Below are positions 27,301-35,350 of a stretch of DNA of 64,000 nt, one piece after another. A program made the position numbers and the translations under genes. Source of the DNA: Bradyrhizobium sp. SRS-191 (lineage in GTDB: Bacteria; Pseudomonadota; Alphaproteobacteria; Rhizobiales; Xanthobacteraceae); NCBI RefSeq assembly GCF_024586915.1, contig NZ_JANBVS010000003.1:372001-436000 (forward strand), written 5' to 3'. The stretch's first letter is position 1. Every line of letters starts with the position of its first letter. Under the pieces are notes generated by a model, which had not been told where the DNA came from, searched no databases, and was given only the letters and a program-made list of their open reading frames with translations.

Positions 27301-28663
27301 TCGTTCCGCCTGTGAGCGTCACACCCCCATTCTGCGTCTGTGTGGTGGCGCCGAGATTGAGCGTGCCGCCGGACACGGTGAGCGAGCCGCTGGACGCGCC
27401 GAGCACGGCGCCGCTGGCGAGCTGCAAGGTGCCGCCCGCGACCTCCCAGTTCACCGCCGTGCTGTTGGTGCCGCTCACGGTCCAGGTGCCGGTGCCCGAC
27501 TTGGCCAGCCGGCCGAAGCCGAGATACTGCGTCCCGATGCTGGAGAGGTCGAAGCTCCCGTTGGTCGCACCGGTCAGGTTGATCGAATCGGACCTGCTGT
27601 AGGCTGTGACGTTGCCGATGATGCTGCTGCCGGCGATCAGTTGCAGGCCGTTGACGCCGCCGGTGAAGGTGATGGCGTTGGCGCGCGTCGTGCCGTCGCC
27701 CGACAGGCCGCCCGAGATCGTGCCGCTGTTGAAGATCACGAGATCCGCGCCGGTGATGCCGACGCCGCCGGCGCCCGCGGTGCCGCCGCCGCCGCTGCCC
27801 GCCGCGCCGCCATTGCCGCCGGTGATCGTGCCGGTGTTGAAGATGGTCAGGCCGCCCGATGCCGCGATCCCGGCGCCGCCTGCGCCGCCATTGCCGGCGC
27901 GTTCGCCGTTGTCTCTTGTGAAGATCGCGCCACCCGCGCCGCCATTGCCGCCGCTGATGGTGCCGGAATTGTTCAAGCCATTGGAGCCGCCCGTCACATA
28001 CAGACCAATGCCGCCGCTGCCGCCATCGCCGCCCGCGGAGCCGCCGACGCCGCCATTGCCGCCGTTGCCGCCATTGCCCGCGGTGATCGTGCCGCTGCTG
28101 TTGTTGACGGTCAGGCCGATGCCGCTGACGACCGTGCCATAGCCGCCCGCGCCGCCGCCGCCACCACCGCCGATCCAACCTCCGTTCGAGAATCCCGGCG
28201 GTCCGTTGCCGCCGTTGCCGCCATTGCCGCCGGACACGCTGGCGAGGCTGCCCGCCGTCGTGACGACAGCGCCATGCGCGCCGCCACCACCACCACCGCC
28301 GCCCATGGCGCCGGTCGGCGCATCGCTGCCATTGGCGCCATTGGCACCGGCCGTCGCACCGCCCGCGCCGCCAGCGGCTCCGTTGCCGTCATGATCAAAA
28401 CCGACGCCACCCGCGCCGCCCGTTACACCGGCGCCGCCGCCACCGCCGCCCGTCGCGTAGCTGTTCTCGGTCGTCCCCGCGCTGCCGCTGCCCCCGGCAC
28501 CTAGCGCGCTATCGGCGCCGCCCGCAGCCCCGGTTGTCAGGCCGTTGCCGCTGCCGCCGCCGGCCAGCGCCGGCGTGACGATCGCAAGCGACAGCACCAG
28601 CGCGGTCGTTCCGAGAAAGCTCTGCACGGCCAAGCCTGGCCGACGCATCATCACAGCACGCAT
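24344..28663 (-). CDS. Large autotransporter adhesin with passenger-associated repeats
   Basis: 1439 residues from the ATG at 28663 (MRAVMMRRPG); the frame is open to an ATG at 28804 but the signal peptide (LAVQSFLGTTALVLSLAIVTPALAGG) fits the later start. The N-terminal third is Gly/Asn/Ala-rich (GGNGGNGG, GAGGAGG). A tandem of 97-residue units follows, each with SYTGGTT, LDLGGT..TQNGGV and GTLSS motifs, i.e. passenger-associated transport repeats. The C-terminal about 280 residues form an autotransporter beta-barrel ending FDGEFSNVSRSYLGKGMLRYAW, aromatic C-terminus. It would be exported to the surface by the type V route, as an adhesin or surface fibre. It is a single gene; part of a repeat array could expand or contract. 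Confidence 0.9.
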   Translation of the reverse strand: MRAVMMRRPGLAVQSFLGTTALVLSLAIVTPALAGGGSGNGLTTGAAGGADSALGAGGSGSAGTTENSYATGGGGGGAGVTGGAGGVGFDHDGNGAAGGAGGATAGANGANGSDAPTGAMGGGGGGGGAHGAVVTTAGSLASVSGGNGGNGGNGPPGFSNGGWIGGGGGGGAGGYGTVVSGIGLTVNNSSGTITAGNGGNGGNGGVGGSAGGDGGSGGIGLYVTGGSNGLNNSGTISGGNGGAGGAIFTRDNGERAGNGGAGGAGIAASGGLTIFNTGTITGGNGGAAGSGGGGTAGAGGVGITGADLVIFNSGTISGGLSGDGTTRANAITFTGGVNGLQLIAGSSIIGNVTAYSRSDSINLTGATNGSFDLSSIGTQYLGFGRLAKSGTGTWTVSGTNSTAVNWEVAGGTLQLASGAVLGASSGSLTVSGGTLNLGATTQTQNGGVTLTGGTIQNGTLSSSGTFLLQSGVVAAALAGSGDVYKNGTGTVILTGPNSYTGGTTVAGGTLQLGGSSTLGAISNSLAVSAGTLDLGGTAQTQNGGVTLTGGTIASGTLSSSATFALQSGTVNAALAGQGRVSKTGSGFVMLSGANSYTGGTTVSAGWLQLNGSATLGATSNTLEVSGGTLDLGGTTQTQNGGVSLTGGTIANGTLSSNASFDLQSGAVSASLAGTGGVSKTGSGTVTLSGANSYTGGTTISAGTLELSGSGTLGAISNTLMMWGGTLDLGGTSQTQNGGVSLSGGTIANGTLSSNASFDLQSGTVSAALAGTGGVSKTGTGTVTLSGASNYTGGTTITAGTLQLGGSGTLGAAGGTLAMWGGLLDLGGTVQTQNGGVSLNGGTIANGALASSGSFALQSGTVSASLSGTGSAVKSGSGRVVLSGVNNYTGTTTINGGILQVDGSIAASSLTTINAGGTLSGTGTVGHLLVASGGTFTPGSGSVGSSMTVSGNLAFQSGALYIVQVDPTTSSFATVAGTATLEGATVSASFAAGSYIEKRYTILTATGGLSGTFASGVVTTSLPASFATSLSYDATHAYLDLALAFAPPSGSGFSANQQGVGNTIINYFNKEGRIPRAFGGLTAAGLTQLSGEQGTSPQSTSVDAMGQFAGMLMDPTAAGRGGSPGGGALGYASDPPARKGDARDAMASLDKARPASFAQRWAVWASGFGGGQSTDGNAAAGSSNSSSRIYGTAVGLDYLIGPHTIAGFALAGGGTNFNVGTLGSGRSDLFQAGAFVRHAIGPAYLSAALAYGWQHVTSDRIVAVSGVDRLRAQFNTNTWSGRLEAGYRVATPWFGGLGMTPYTAVQLTRIDLPAYAEQVLSGSGTFALNYASQSVTDTRSELGLRSDKSFAVVDGVLTLRGRAAWAHDFNPSRTAAATFQALPGASFVVNGAAGAKDAGLITASAEMGWLNGWSTTLTFDGEFSNVSRSYLGKGMLRYAW
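25999..27470 (-). repeat. Tandem 291-bp repeats inside autotransporter passenger
   Basis: The boundary sequence GTGTAGTTG/GTGTAGCTGTT recurs at about 25999, 26290, 26581, 26872 and 27163, exactly 291 bases apart, so each unit encodes 97 residues. Units are similar but not identical. They encode the passenger-associated beta-helix repeats. Confidence 0.85.
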
Positions 28664-28809
28664 CAATCGTCCCACAGCATCGATCTGCCGGGACTCCCGC
28701 GCTGCGTCGTCATCGATCGCCGTCGCAGACGAGCTGGACGGTGGCCGCAATCGCAGAGCCCCAAACCTCTGCGCTGGGGTAACAACGCGTGCCAAGGGCG
28801 ACAACGAAA

Positions 28810-28830
28810 GGCCCGGTCGAGGACCGGGCC
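28810..28830 (-). terminator. Hairpin terminator after MFS transporter gene
   Basis: GGCCCGGTC (28810-28818) and GACCGGGCC (28822-28830) form a strong stem. Read leftward it is followed by TTTCGTT. It lies about 80 bases beyond the MFS stop (28912) and before the autotransporter start. Confidence 0.65.
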
Positions 28831-28911
28831 GTTCGTCTCAATCACTTGATGGGCGATCTCAGGCGCATGTAATTGCCGGCCGATTGCGGCCGATGCGCCA
28901 CAGTGCGGTCG

Positions 28912-30243
28912 CTATTCCGCCGGCGCCTGTCCCGCGAATTCCACCTTGCTCTCGTGGCCGCCGAAGAACACCAAGAGCCCGGCGATCAGCGGCAACGCCG
29001 ACAGCGCAAGCAGACCGTGCGTGGTCGAACCCGTCGTGTCCTTGATCCAGCCGACCAGATACGGGCCGCCGAAGCCGGCGAGATTGCCGATCGAGTTGAT
29101 CAGCGCGATCGCGCCTGCCGCAGCCGTGCCCGACAGCCACGCCGTCGGCAACGTCCAGAACACGCCGAACACGCAGAACACGCCGATCGCCGCGAAGGTC
29201 AGCGCGACCATGGTCAGCGTGGGATCGCCGATCTGGCTCGATGCCGCCAGCGCAACGGCGATCAGGATCATCGGCGCGCCGACATGCACCACGCGCTCGC
29301 GCGTCGCATCGGAATGCCGCGCCCACAGGATCATCGCGACGGTGCCGAACGCGTAAGGAATCGCGGTGACGAAGCCTGTCTGCGTGTTCGTCAGGCCGAA
29401 CGCCTTGACGATCTGCGGCAGCCAGAACTGCATGCCATAGAGCGCGCCGACGAAGCCGAAATAGATCAGGCTGAGCACGATCACCTTCGGCGACGACAGC
29501 GCCTCGCCCAGCGTCATGTGTCCGGCCGCCTGCTTGGCCGCGGTCTCCGCCTCGAGCCTGGCTGCGAGCCAGGCCTTTTGCTCGGCCGACAGCCAGGTCG
29601 CGTGCTCCGGCCGGTCGGTCAGATAGAACCAGGTCACGACCCCGAGGACGATCGACGGGATGCCCTCGATGATGAACAGCCACTTCCAGCCCTGCAGGCC
29701 CATGAAGCCGTGCATGCCGAGCAGCAGGCCCGACACCGGCGCGCCGATCACGGTGGAGATCGGCACCGCGACCGCGAAGGCGGCGAGGAAGCGCGCGCGA
29801 TACTGCGCGGGGTACCAATAAGTGAGATAGAGGATGATGCCGGGGAAGAAGCCGGCCTCGGCCACGCCGAGCAGGAAACGCAGCGCGTAGAAGCTCCACG
29901 GCCCCGACACCAGCGCCATCAGCGCCGAGATGATACCCCACGTCACCATGATGCGCGCGATCCAGCGGCTGGCGCCGAACCTCTCCAGCGCCAGATTGCT
30001 CGGCACCTCGAAGATGAAATAGCCGATGAAGAAGATGCCGGCGCCCCAGGCGAACACCAGCGGCGAGAACTTCAGCTCGGCATTCATCGTCAGCGCGGCG
30101 AAGCCGAGATTGACGCGGTCGAGATAGGAGAAGAAATAAGCGAGCACCAGGAAGGGAATCAGCCGCCAGGAAATGGCGCGGATGGTCGCGGCCTCGATGT
30201 CGGAGCGGCCGGATGCGGCCGGACTGGTGGCGGTTGGGCTCAT
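28912..30243 (-). CDS. MFS transporter, anion:cation symporter family (organic acid uptake)
   Basis: 443 residues, twelve membrane segments. The N-terminal half has the ACS-family motif RLIPFLVLAYFFSYLDRVNLGFAALTMNAEL (about 27-57) and SNLALERFGASRWIARIMVTWGIISA, followed by GVAEAGFFPGIILYLTYWYP. These match tartrate/phthalate/glucarate permeases of the ACS family. It would import an organic anion with protons. Start ATG at 30243 follows GGGGAGGAG. No metabolic gene is adjacent, so the substrate is not known. Confidence 0.88.
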   Translation of the reverse strand: MSPTATSPAASGRSDIEAATIRAISWRLIPFLVLAYFFSYLDRVNLGFAALTMNAELKFSPLVFAWGAGIFFIGYFIFEVPSNLALERFGASRWIARIMVTWGIISALMALVSGPWSFYALRFLLGVAEAGFFPGIILYLTYWYPAQYRARFLAAFAVAVPISTVIGAPVSGLLLGMHGFMGLQGWKWLFIIEGIPSIVLGVVTWFYLTDRPEHATWLSAEQKAWLAARLEAETAAKQAAGHMTLGEALSSPKVIVLSLIYFGFVGALYGMQFWLPQIVKAFGLTNTQTGFVTAIPYAFGTVAMILWARHSDATRERVVHVGAPMILIAVALAASSQIGDPTLTMVALTFAAIGVFCVFGVFWTLPTAWLSGTAAAGAIALINSIGNLAGFGGPYLVGWIKDTTGSTTHGLLALSALPLIAGLLVFFGGHESKVEFAGQAPAE

Positions 30244-30385
30244 CGATCTCCTCCCCGGAGCATTGCGGAATTTGGTAGTTGATGGGCGGTGTTGAGCATC
30301 GGTGACGGCAAGTCAATCGGAAAACCTGACATCCCACAGCTCATCGGCGCATCCCGGGCGCGCGGCGCGCGCATGACGAGCTTAA

Positions 30386-30661
30386 GGGACGACACCTGAG
30401 AATTCGGCGGCGGTTCGCCTCACATCTGCAGTGCTGCGACAACGACGAGGCAAGGACGGAGAGGCAAGGACGGTCACCCAGCCCTCCGCTGTCGTCCCGG
30501 ACAAGCGTGCGCAGCACGCGCAGATCCGGGACCCATAACCCCAGGGAGATGTTGTTGCGCGAGATGTCGGACCAGTCTTGTCTCACCACACCCCGCCGCG
30601 GAGTATGGGCCCCTGCGTTCGCAGGGACGACACCTGAGAATCCGGAGGCGGTTCGCCTCAC
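30386..30661. repeat. Pair of 38-bp direct repeats flanking a palindromic element
   Basis: The sequence at 30386-30423 recurs at 30624-30661 with two mismatches (36 of 38 identical), both starting GGGACGACACCTGAGAA and ending GGTTCGCCTCAC. Between them is repeat family B copy 1 (30491-30631), with arms GTCGTCCC/GGGACGAC. Together these fill most of the gene-free stretch 30244-30702. Confidence 0.75.
30491..30631. repeat. Palindromic intergenic repeat, family B copy 1
   Basis: Begins GTCGTCCCGGACAAGC and ends CAGGGACGAC, inverse arms. It carries a central GATCCGGGACCCATA and a GTATGGG near the far arm. Copy 2 is at 47676-47829. Confidence 0.75.
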
Positions 30662-30702
30662 AAGCGCGCCGCAGCTTGTCCGGGACGACGTTGGAGAATG
30701 GC

Positions 30703-31125
30703 TTGTTGCCTATCATAACGGGACCGAGGAAGCGCCACCGCGCCACGCTGGCGGTCGTGACGGCGCTGATCGTCATCGTGCTCGGGCTCGCGCTGCGGTT
30801 CTACGGGCCGGGCCTCGGCCTTCCCGCCTTCATCGTCAAGTACGGCGGTTCCATCCTCTGGGCGACAATGGTGTACGTGCTGCTGGTCGCGCTGCTGCCT
30901 TCGATGTCGTGGCGGCAGATCGGCGGGCTTGCGCTCGCCGTCGCCGTCATCGTCGAGGCGAGCCGGCTGATCCACACGCCCTGGCTCGACAGTTTCCGCC
31001 TGACGCTGGCCGGCGCACTGCTGCTCGGGCGCATCTTCTCGCTGTGGAACATCTTGGCCTATGCGATCGGCATTCTCATCGGCATCTGCATCGACGGGAT
31101 CGCGATGCGGCGTGCCTCGGCCTAA
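30703..31125 (+). CDS. DUF2809 membrane protein
   Basis: 140 residues from the TTG at 30703, which has GGAG at a fair distance; TTG at 30676 lies in the repeat and is less likely. Four or five membrane segments: ATLAVVTALIVIVLGLALRF, YGGSILWATMVYVLLVALLP, IGGLALAVAVIVEASRLI, LAGALLLGRIFSLWNILAYAIGILIGICID. The order and motifs (FYGPGLGLPAFIVKYGGSILWATMVY; EASRLIHTPWLD; GRIFS.WNILAYAIGI) match DUF2809. It is an integral membrane protein of unknown function. Confidence 0.8.
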   Translation: MLPIITGPRKRHRATLAVVTALIVIVLGLALRFYGPGLGLPAFIVKYGGSILWATMVYVLLVALLPSMSWRQIGGLALAVAVIVEASRLIHTPWLDSFRLTLAGALLLGRIFSLWNILAYAIGILIGICIDGIAMRRASA

Positions 31126-31152
31126 GTCGCCGACGGCGCGCCGCGACGCGGA

Positions 31153-32115
31153 TCAGTTCGGCCTCGCACCGGCCCGGCTGAAGAAGGCCATCAGCTCCTC
31201 CGCCAGAACGGCCGGCTGCTCCTCCGGAATGTAGTGGCCGCACGAGGCGATGGTGATGCCCTCGACGTGATCGGCGACCTCCCTGAGCGGCGCGGCCATG
31301 TCCACGATCGATCCCTGGTCGGCGCCGACGGCGAGCACCGGCGGCTTCAGTTTGCCCCTCGCTTTGAGCTCGCGGTTCTGACGCGCGGACAACGCGGCAG
31401 CACGGTAGTAGGCGAGCCCGGCGCGCAGGCCGCCGGCCTTGGTCATCACGCGGGCATATTCGTCGAGATCGCCTTCGGAGAACGCCTGCGGATTGGCACC
31501 CTTCCGGCGCAGGAACCAGGCGATGTAGTCGCGTTCGCGGCCCTGGATCAGCATCTCCGGAAGATCCGCGACGACATGGAACGCGAAGTGCCAGGTGCGC
31601 CACGCGCGGTCCGGCGCGAACGGCAGCGCCTCGGGAAGGGTGACGCCGGGAATGCCTGCATCGAGCAGCGCCAGGCTTTGCACCTCATCTCCGAACTGCG
31701 CCGCATGGGGATAGGCCACCCACGCGCCGATATCGTGGCCCACGAGATGATAGCTCGTGACGCCGATTTGCTTCAGCAGGCGATGCACGAACGTGGCGAG
31801 TGTCTGGGTGTCGTAGCCATCGGCCGGCCGGTCCGAATCGCCCTGCCCCGGGACATCGACCGCAATGACGCGATAACGCGCGCCCAGCAGCGGCATGACC
31901 TTGCGCCAGGCAAACCAGCTCTGGGGGAAGCCGGCGAGCAGCACCACGACCTCGCCATCAGGCAGGCCACCGCCGACATGATGCAGCCGAACGCCGTCGA
32001 CGGTCTCGAACCGGTGCGTGAAGCCGGGCAACGATGGATCGGCGCGCCCGAACGGCTCGGACGCAACCCGTCGCGACGGAGTTGGGGCCGGCGTGACGTT
32101 CATCAACTCGGGCAT
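31153..32115 (-). CDS. Alpha/beta hydrolase, epoxide hydrolase or haloacetate dehalogenase type
   Basis: 320 residues. The nucleophile elbow is GHDIGAW (Asp, not Ser, as in epoxide hydrolases and haloalkane/haloacetate dehalogenases). Oxyanion region is GFPQSWFAW and the C-terminal catalytic His is in CGHYIPEEQP. Asp-based nucleophile argues against a lipase or esterase. Substrate cannot be told from sequence. Start at 32115 follows AGGAG. The TetR gene lies 49 bases upstream (stop 32165) with an operator-like palindrome in between, so the pair may form a regulated unit. Confidence 0.87.
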   Translation of the reverse strand: MPELMNVTPAPTPSRRVASEPFGRADPSLPGFTHRFETVDGVRLHHVGGGLPDGEVVVLLAGFPQSWFAWRKVMPLLGARYRVIAVDVPGQGDSDRPADGYDTQTLATFVHRLLKQIGVTSYHLVGHDIGAWVAYPHAAQFGDEVQSLALLDAGIPGVTLPEALPFAPDRAWRTWHFAFHVVADLPEMLIQGRERDYIAWFLRRKGANPQAFSEGDLDEYARVMTKAGGLRAGLAYYRAAALSARQNRELKARGKLKPPVLAVGADQGSIVDMAAPLREVADHVEGITIASCGHYIPEEQPAVLAEELMAFFSRAGARPN

Positions 32116-32132
32116 GGGTTCTTCTCCTGATT

Positions 32133-32152
32133 ATAGAATGATTATTCCCTAT
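32133..32152. promoter_or_regulatory. Imperfect palindrome between hydrolase and TetR genes
   Basis: ATAGAAT (32133-32139) and ATTCCCTAT (32144-32152) mirror each other with one extra base, around GATT. It lies 18-37 bases before the hydrolase start (32115) and after the TetR stop (32165), so it could be the site through which the TetR product controls the hydrolase. Confidence 0.35.
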
Positions 32153-32164
32153 TATGACAAGGCT

Positions 32165-32785
32165 TTACGCGAACAACGCCGCGGCCTGTTTTGCGACGTT
32201 CATCATCTCGGTCCTGGTGCGCCCCGTCTTGCCGACCACCCGCAGTCCCTGGATCACGCAGAACAAGGCCCCAGCCACGACCTCCGCATCGAGATCCGGC
32301 CGGATCGATCCATCGGCCTGGCCGAGCCTGATCAGATCGCGCAGCAGGGTCTCGACCCGGCGCAGTGAGTTGCGGACCTTGGCCGCAGCTTCCGCATCCA
32401 AGGTGGCGAGCTCGGTCGCGCTGGTGACGACCATGCAGCCGCGCCGGCCTTCGCTGTCGCTGGCGGATTCCGCGTAGAACTGCAGCAATGCCTCCAGCTT
32501 GGAGCGGCCGCTGTGCTGGGCATCGAGGCGCTCACGCAGCTGCCGGTCGCGGCGCGCGATGTAGTGATCGAGCGTCGCCAGGAAGATCGCGTTCTTGTCC
32601 GCGAAGGCCTTGTAGAGGCTGCCGGTGGCGAGCTTCATGGCGGTGCGCAGTTCGGCCAGCGAGGCGGCGTGGTAGCCGCGCTCGCTGAAGACCACCAGCG
32701 CCCTGCTGAGAGCGGTGTCCATGTCGAACTCGCGCGGACGACCCGGACCGCGGCGCTCATCTGAATTCGTTTGCGGCTTCGTCAT
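32165..32785 (-). CDS. TetR-family regulator
   Basis: 206 residues. Helix-turn-helix about 18-66 (DMDTALSRALVVFSERGYHAASLAELRTAMKLATGSLYKAFADKNAIFLATLDHYI). The start ATG is at 32785 with AAAGGGGGG just upstream. The C-terminal half resembles AcrR-type ligand-binding domains, including MVVTSATELA. It shares strand and near-adjacency with the alpha/beta hydrolase, which it may control; evidence is positional. Confidence 0.9.
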   Translation of the reverse strand: MTKPQTNSDERRGPGRPREFDMDTALSRALVVFSERGYHAASLAELRTAMKLATGSLYKAFADKNAIFLATLDHYIARRDRQLRERLDAQHSGRSKLEALLQFYAESASDSEGRRGCMVVTSATELATLDAEAAAKVRNSLRRVETLLRDLIRLGQADGSIRPDLDAEVVAGALFCVIQGLRVVGKTGRTRTEMMNVAKQAAALFA

Positions 32786-32846
32786 CCCCCCCTTTAGGAA
32801 ACATTCGCTTCCAAATCAAGCGGGCAAAACGCTCGTCCCCGATGAA

Positions 32847-34013
32847 TCAGTCGCCAAGCTGAAAGCGCTGGAACCGATGCAGCTCGTCCTCGATCATCCG
32901 CTTCAGCACCTTCCGCCGGTCGCCGCGAGCCGCCTTGCCTTGTCCGACCCAGCTCCATTTCTGCATCAGCAGCTTGCCGTTCTGCCGATCGGTCTTCAGA
33001 TCCAGCGCGGCGACGATCTCCTCGCCGACCAGCACCGGCAAGGCAAAATAGCCGAACAGGCGCTTGTCCTTCGGGACATAGGCCTCGAAGCGATGGTCGT
33101 AGTCGAAGATTGCCTGCGTCCGCTTGCGCTGGATGATCAGCGGATCGAACGGCGACAGGATATGCACACGCGCTGGGTCGATCTCGATCGCCTCGCCCAG
33201 CGCGGCCGGCGTCGCCCAATGTTCCTGCCTGCCCGCGCCCTCCAGGGCGACCGGCACCAGCTCGCCGCGCCGCACGCGGGCCTCGATCACCTTGCGGACG
33301 TCGGCCTTGCGCGGCGCATTGAGATGACAGAGCGAGTCCAGGCTGACGACGCCCTGCGCGCGCAATCCGCGGTCGAGAAGGTAGGACGCGATCTCGCGCT
33401 CGGTGGCGCCCTTGGGCAACCGGTCCCAGCCGAAATGCCGCGTCGTGAGGTCGTAGGTCTTGAGCATGCCGTCGCGGCCCGCGACCGTCAGCAGTCCCTC
33501 GTAGAAGCCGAGCTGCAGCGCCCGCTTCGACGGCTTGCGGCTGGCCCAGGCGTGATCCTTCTCGCGCAGCTCGTCGTCATCGATGTCGCGAATGGTCAGC
33601 GCGCCGCCCTGCCGGATCAGGCGCATCACCTTGCGGGAATCCTCCGGCTTCACGGTCGTCAGCCAGCGGTGGCCCTCACGGCGATAGCGCCGCATCGCCG
33701 GCACGAAATAACGGAAGTCCTGCACCGGCACGTAGGACAGCGCATGGGTCCAATATTCAAACACCGTCTTGTCCGCGCTCTGCGCCTGCCTGAGATCGGC
33801 GCGCCGATAGGCCGGGATGCGGCTGAACAGGATGTGGTGATGGCAGCGCTCGATGACGTTGATCGTGTCGATCTGCACATAGCCGAGATGGGCGACCGCG
33901 GCGGCCACCGCCTCGGGGCCGGCGCCGAACGGCGCCGCTTCATCGAGGCGCTGGGCCCGCAGCCACAGGCGTCGCGCGGCGATCTTGGACAATGGGGAGG
34001 GAACGGCGGGCAT
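32847..34013 (-). CDS. YcaQ/AlkX-type winged-helix DNA glycosylase
   Basis: 388 residues from the ATG at 34013; a TTG at 34058 is less likely. Winged-helix domains of the HTH_42/DUF1006 family. The catalytic QxD motif of YcaQ is present as QID (residues 47-49) in LGYVQIDTINVIERCHHHILFSRIP. SFDPLI-like SPFDPLIIQRKRTQAIFDYDHRFEAYVPKDKRLFGYFALPVLVG follows, a family hallmark. YcaQ-type enzymes excise alkylated or crosslinked bases. Function here is inferred from family. Confidence 0.85.
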   Translation of the reverse strand: MPAVPSPLSKIAARRLWLRAQRLDEAAPFGAGPEAVAAAVAHLGYVQIDTINVIERCHHHILFSRIPAYRRADLRQAQSADKTVFEYWTHALSYVPVQDFRYFVPAMRRYRREGHRWLTTVKPEDSRKVMRLIRQGGALTIRDIDDDELREKDHAWASRKPSKRALQLGFYEGLLTVAGRDGMLKTYDLTTRHFGWDRLPKGATEREIASYLLDRGLRAQGVVSLDSLCHLNAPRKADVRKVIEARVRRGELVPVALEGAGRQEHWATPAALGEAIEIDPARVHILSPFDPLIIQRKRTQAIFDYDHRFEAYVPKDKRLFGYFALPVLVGEEIVAALDLKTDRQNGKLLMQKWSWVGQGKAARGDRRKVLKRMIEDELHRFQRFQLGD

Positions 34014-34086
34014 GACCGGCCGATCGTGCGAGATTCGGCCGGCCTCCCGCAACGGCAATCCTGCAGCGGGATCCGGCCGAGGAACC

Positions 34087-34317
34087 CTACTGCTTGGCTT
34101 TCTCCGGGATGCTGCCCGTGGCGATCTCCGACTTGCAGTTGGCGCGGCCCGGATCCGGTGCGCGACATTTGTAGACGCGGCCGGTCAGGCGGTCGATCAG
34201 CCACGCCGTGTCCTCCGACGGACTTTCCAGACCGACATAGCGATTGCCGACCGCGCCGATCAACGTCGACAGCAGGATGGACGCCGCGATGATTCCTGCC
34301 CCGATCAGGGTCGACAT
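34087..34317 (-). CDS. Small membrane protein of unknown function
   Basis: 76 residues from the ATG at 34317 (MSTLIGAGIIAASILLSTLIGAVGNRYVGLE); the frame is open much further upstream but that part reads as non-coding. One membrane segment at about 3-23, then a short soluble part with TAWLIDRLTGRVYKCRAPDPGRANCKSE, which resembles small 'YLLDR.TG.V..C' proteins. Two cysteines (KCRA and NCKSE). Function unknown. It lies 73 bases upstream of the YcaQ-type gene in the same direction. Confidence 0.55.
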   Translation of the reverse strand: MSTLIGAGIIAASILLSTLIGAVGNRYVGLESPSEDTAWLIDRLTGRVYKCRAPDPGRANCKSEIATGSIPEKAKQ

Positions 34318-34693
34318 GGAACCGGTGGAGCCCGATGAATCCTGACCGCCCGTCCGGTGAGACGGGTAGTCGCGCCTGGGTGATGAGTTGAACAATGCTG
34401 TGCTTTTCTGTTGGCGTTTCTTGACTTCAATCGCTTGTTGCCCGCCTCGCTTCCCCTGGTTTGCGATTTTTTTCCGGCGACGGATATCCGGTAGAACCGC
34501 ATCTGGCCGATTTGTTGTTCGCAGACCGGCCAAGCGCCGGGAGCTTTGCGTCGACGGCGCAGCAGGTCGCGTCTCCGGCCGCTCGCGCCGTACGGCAGAG
34601 TACGTGACACCGATCACATTCGAACGCTTTGAACCGGTTCTATCGTCACCGCATCCAATGGCCATCAGCCATGACCATCCGAGGACGACGACG
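34318..34693. other. Gene-free stretch, nothing recognised
   Basis: 376 bases between a small membrane protein gene and the OmpA-like gene, whose promoters must lie here. No repeats or clear operators were seen. Confidence 0.45.
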
Positions 34694-35347
34694 ATGACCC
34701 CATACTTTGAACGTTTTGCAGTCCGGGCGGCGGCATTGACCGCCCTCCTGGCGGTCAGCACCGGCGCAGCCTTTGCCGGCGAGGCCGTATCCGCCGATCA
34801 GATCCTGAACGCGCTGAAGCCGAAGTCGGTCACGCGCGGGCTGTCGGTCGGAACACAGCCGACGCCGCAGGTCGATGCCGCGACGCAGGCCAAGCAGGCC
34901 GCGCTGCTCGACAGCGTGCGCAATCGCAAGACCCGCTCGCTGTCGCTCGGCGAGCGCGAGCAGATCGCCGAACTCGCGGCGACCAAGCCGAAGATCGATC
35001 TCGAGATCCAGTTCGACTACAACTCCGCCGACATCAGCAAGAGCTCGATGCCGGCCGTGCAGGAACTCGGCAAGGCGCTGTCCGATCCGAACCTGAAGGG
35101 CTCGACCTTCGTGGTCGCCGGCCACACCGACGGCATAGGCGGCGACAGCTTCAACCAGGATCTGTCCGAGCGCCGCGCCGACACCATCAAGCGCTATCTG
35201 GTCGACAAGTTCGGCCTGACCGGCCAGGACCTCGTCACCGTCGGCTATGGCAAGACCAAGCTGAAGGACACAGCCAACCCGGCCGATCCGCTGAACCGTC
35301 GCGTCCAGGTCGTCAACATGGACACCAAGACCGCCGCGGCGAAGTAG
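34694..35347 (+). CDS. OmpA-family outer-membrane protein
   Basis: 217 residues from the ATG at 34694 after GAGGA. Signal peptide ends STGAAFAGEA. The C-terminal OmpA domain (about 105-210) binds peptidoglycan: IQFDYNSADISKSS, AGHTDGIGGDSFNQDLSERRADTIKRYL with the conserved D and R of the diaminopimelate site, and VGYGKTKL. No N-terminal barrel is present, so it probably links the envelope to the cell wall. Convergent with the histidine kinase gene 3 bases away. Related proteins occur in all rhizobia. Confidence 0.9.
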   Translation: MTPYFERFAVRAAALTALLAVSTGAAFAGEAVSADQILNALKPKSVTRGLSVGTQPTPQVDAATQAKQAALLDSVRNRKTRSLSLGEREQIAELAATKPKIDLEIQFDYNSADISKSSMPAVQELGKALSDPNLKGSTFVVAGHTDGIGGDSFNQDLSERRADTIKRYLVDKFGLTGQDLVTVGYGKTKLKDTANPADPLNRRVQVVNMDTKTAAAK

Positions 35348-35350
35348 ACG

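Noticed and set aside
25999..27470. Regularly spaced repeats as a CRISPR array
   Set aside because: Units are 291 bases, contiguous and coding in frame; no short repeat-spacer structure.
34318..34761. N-terminal extension of the small membrane protein frame
   Set aside because: Extended part reads as non-coding (Arg/Ser-rich, no start site); the later ATG fits the membrane segment.
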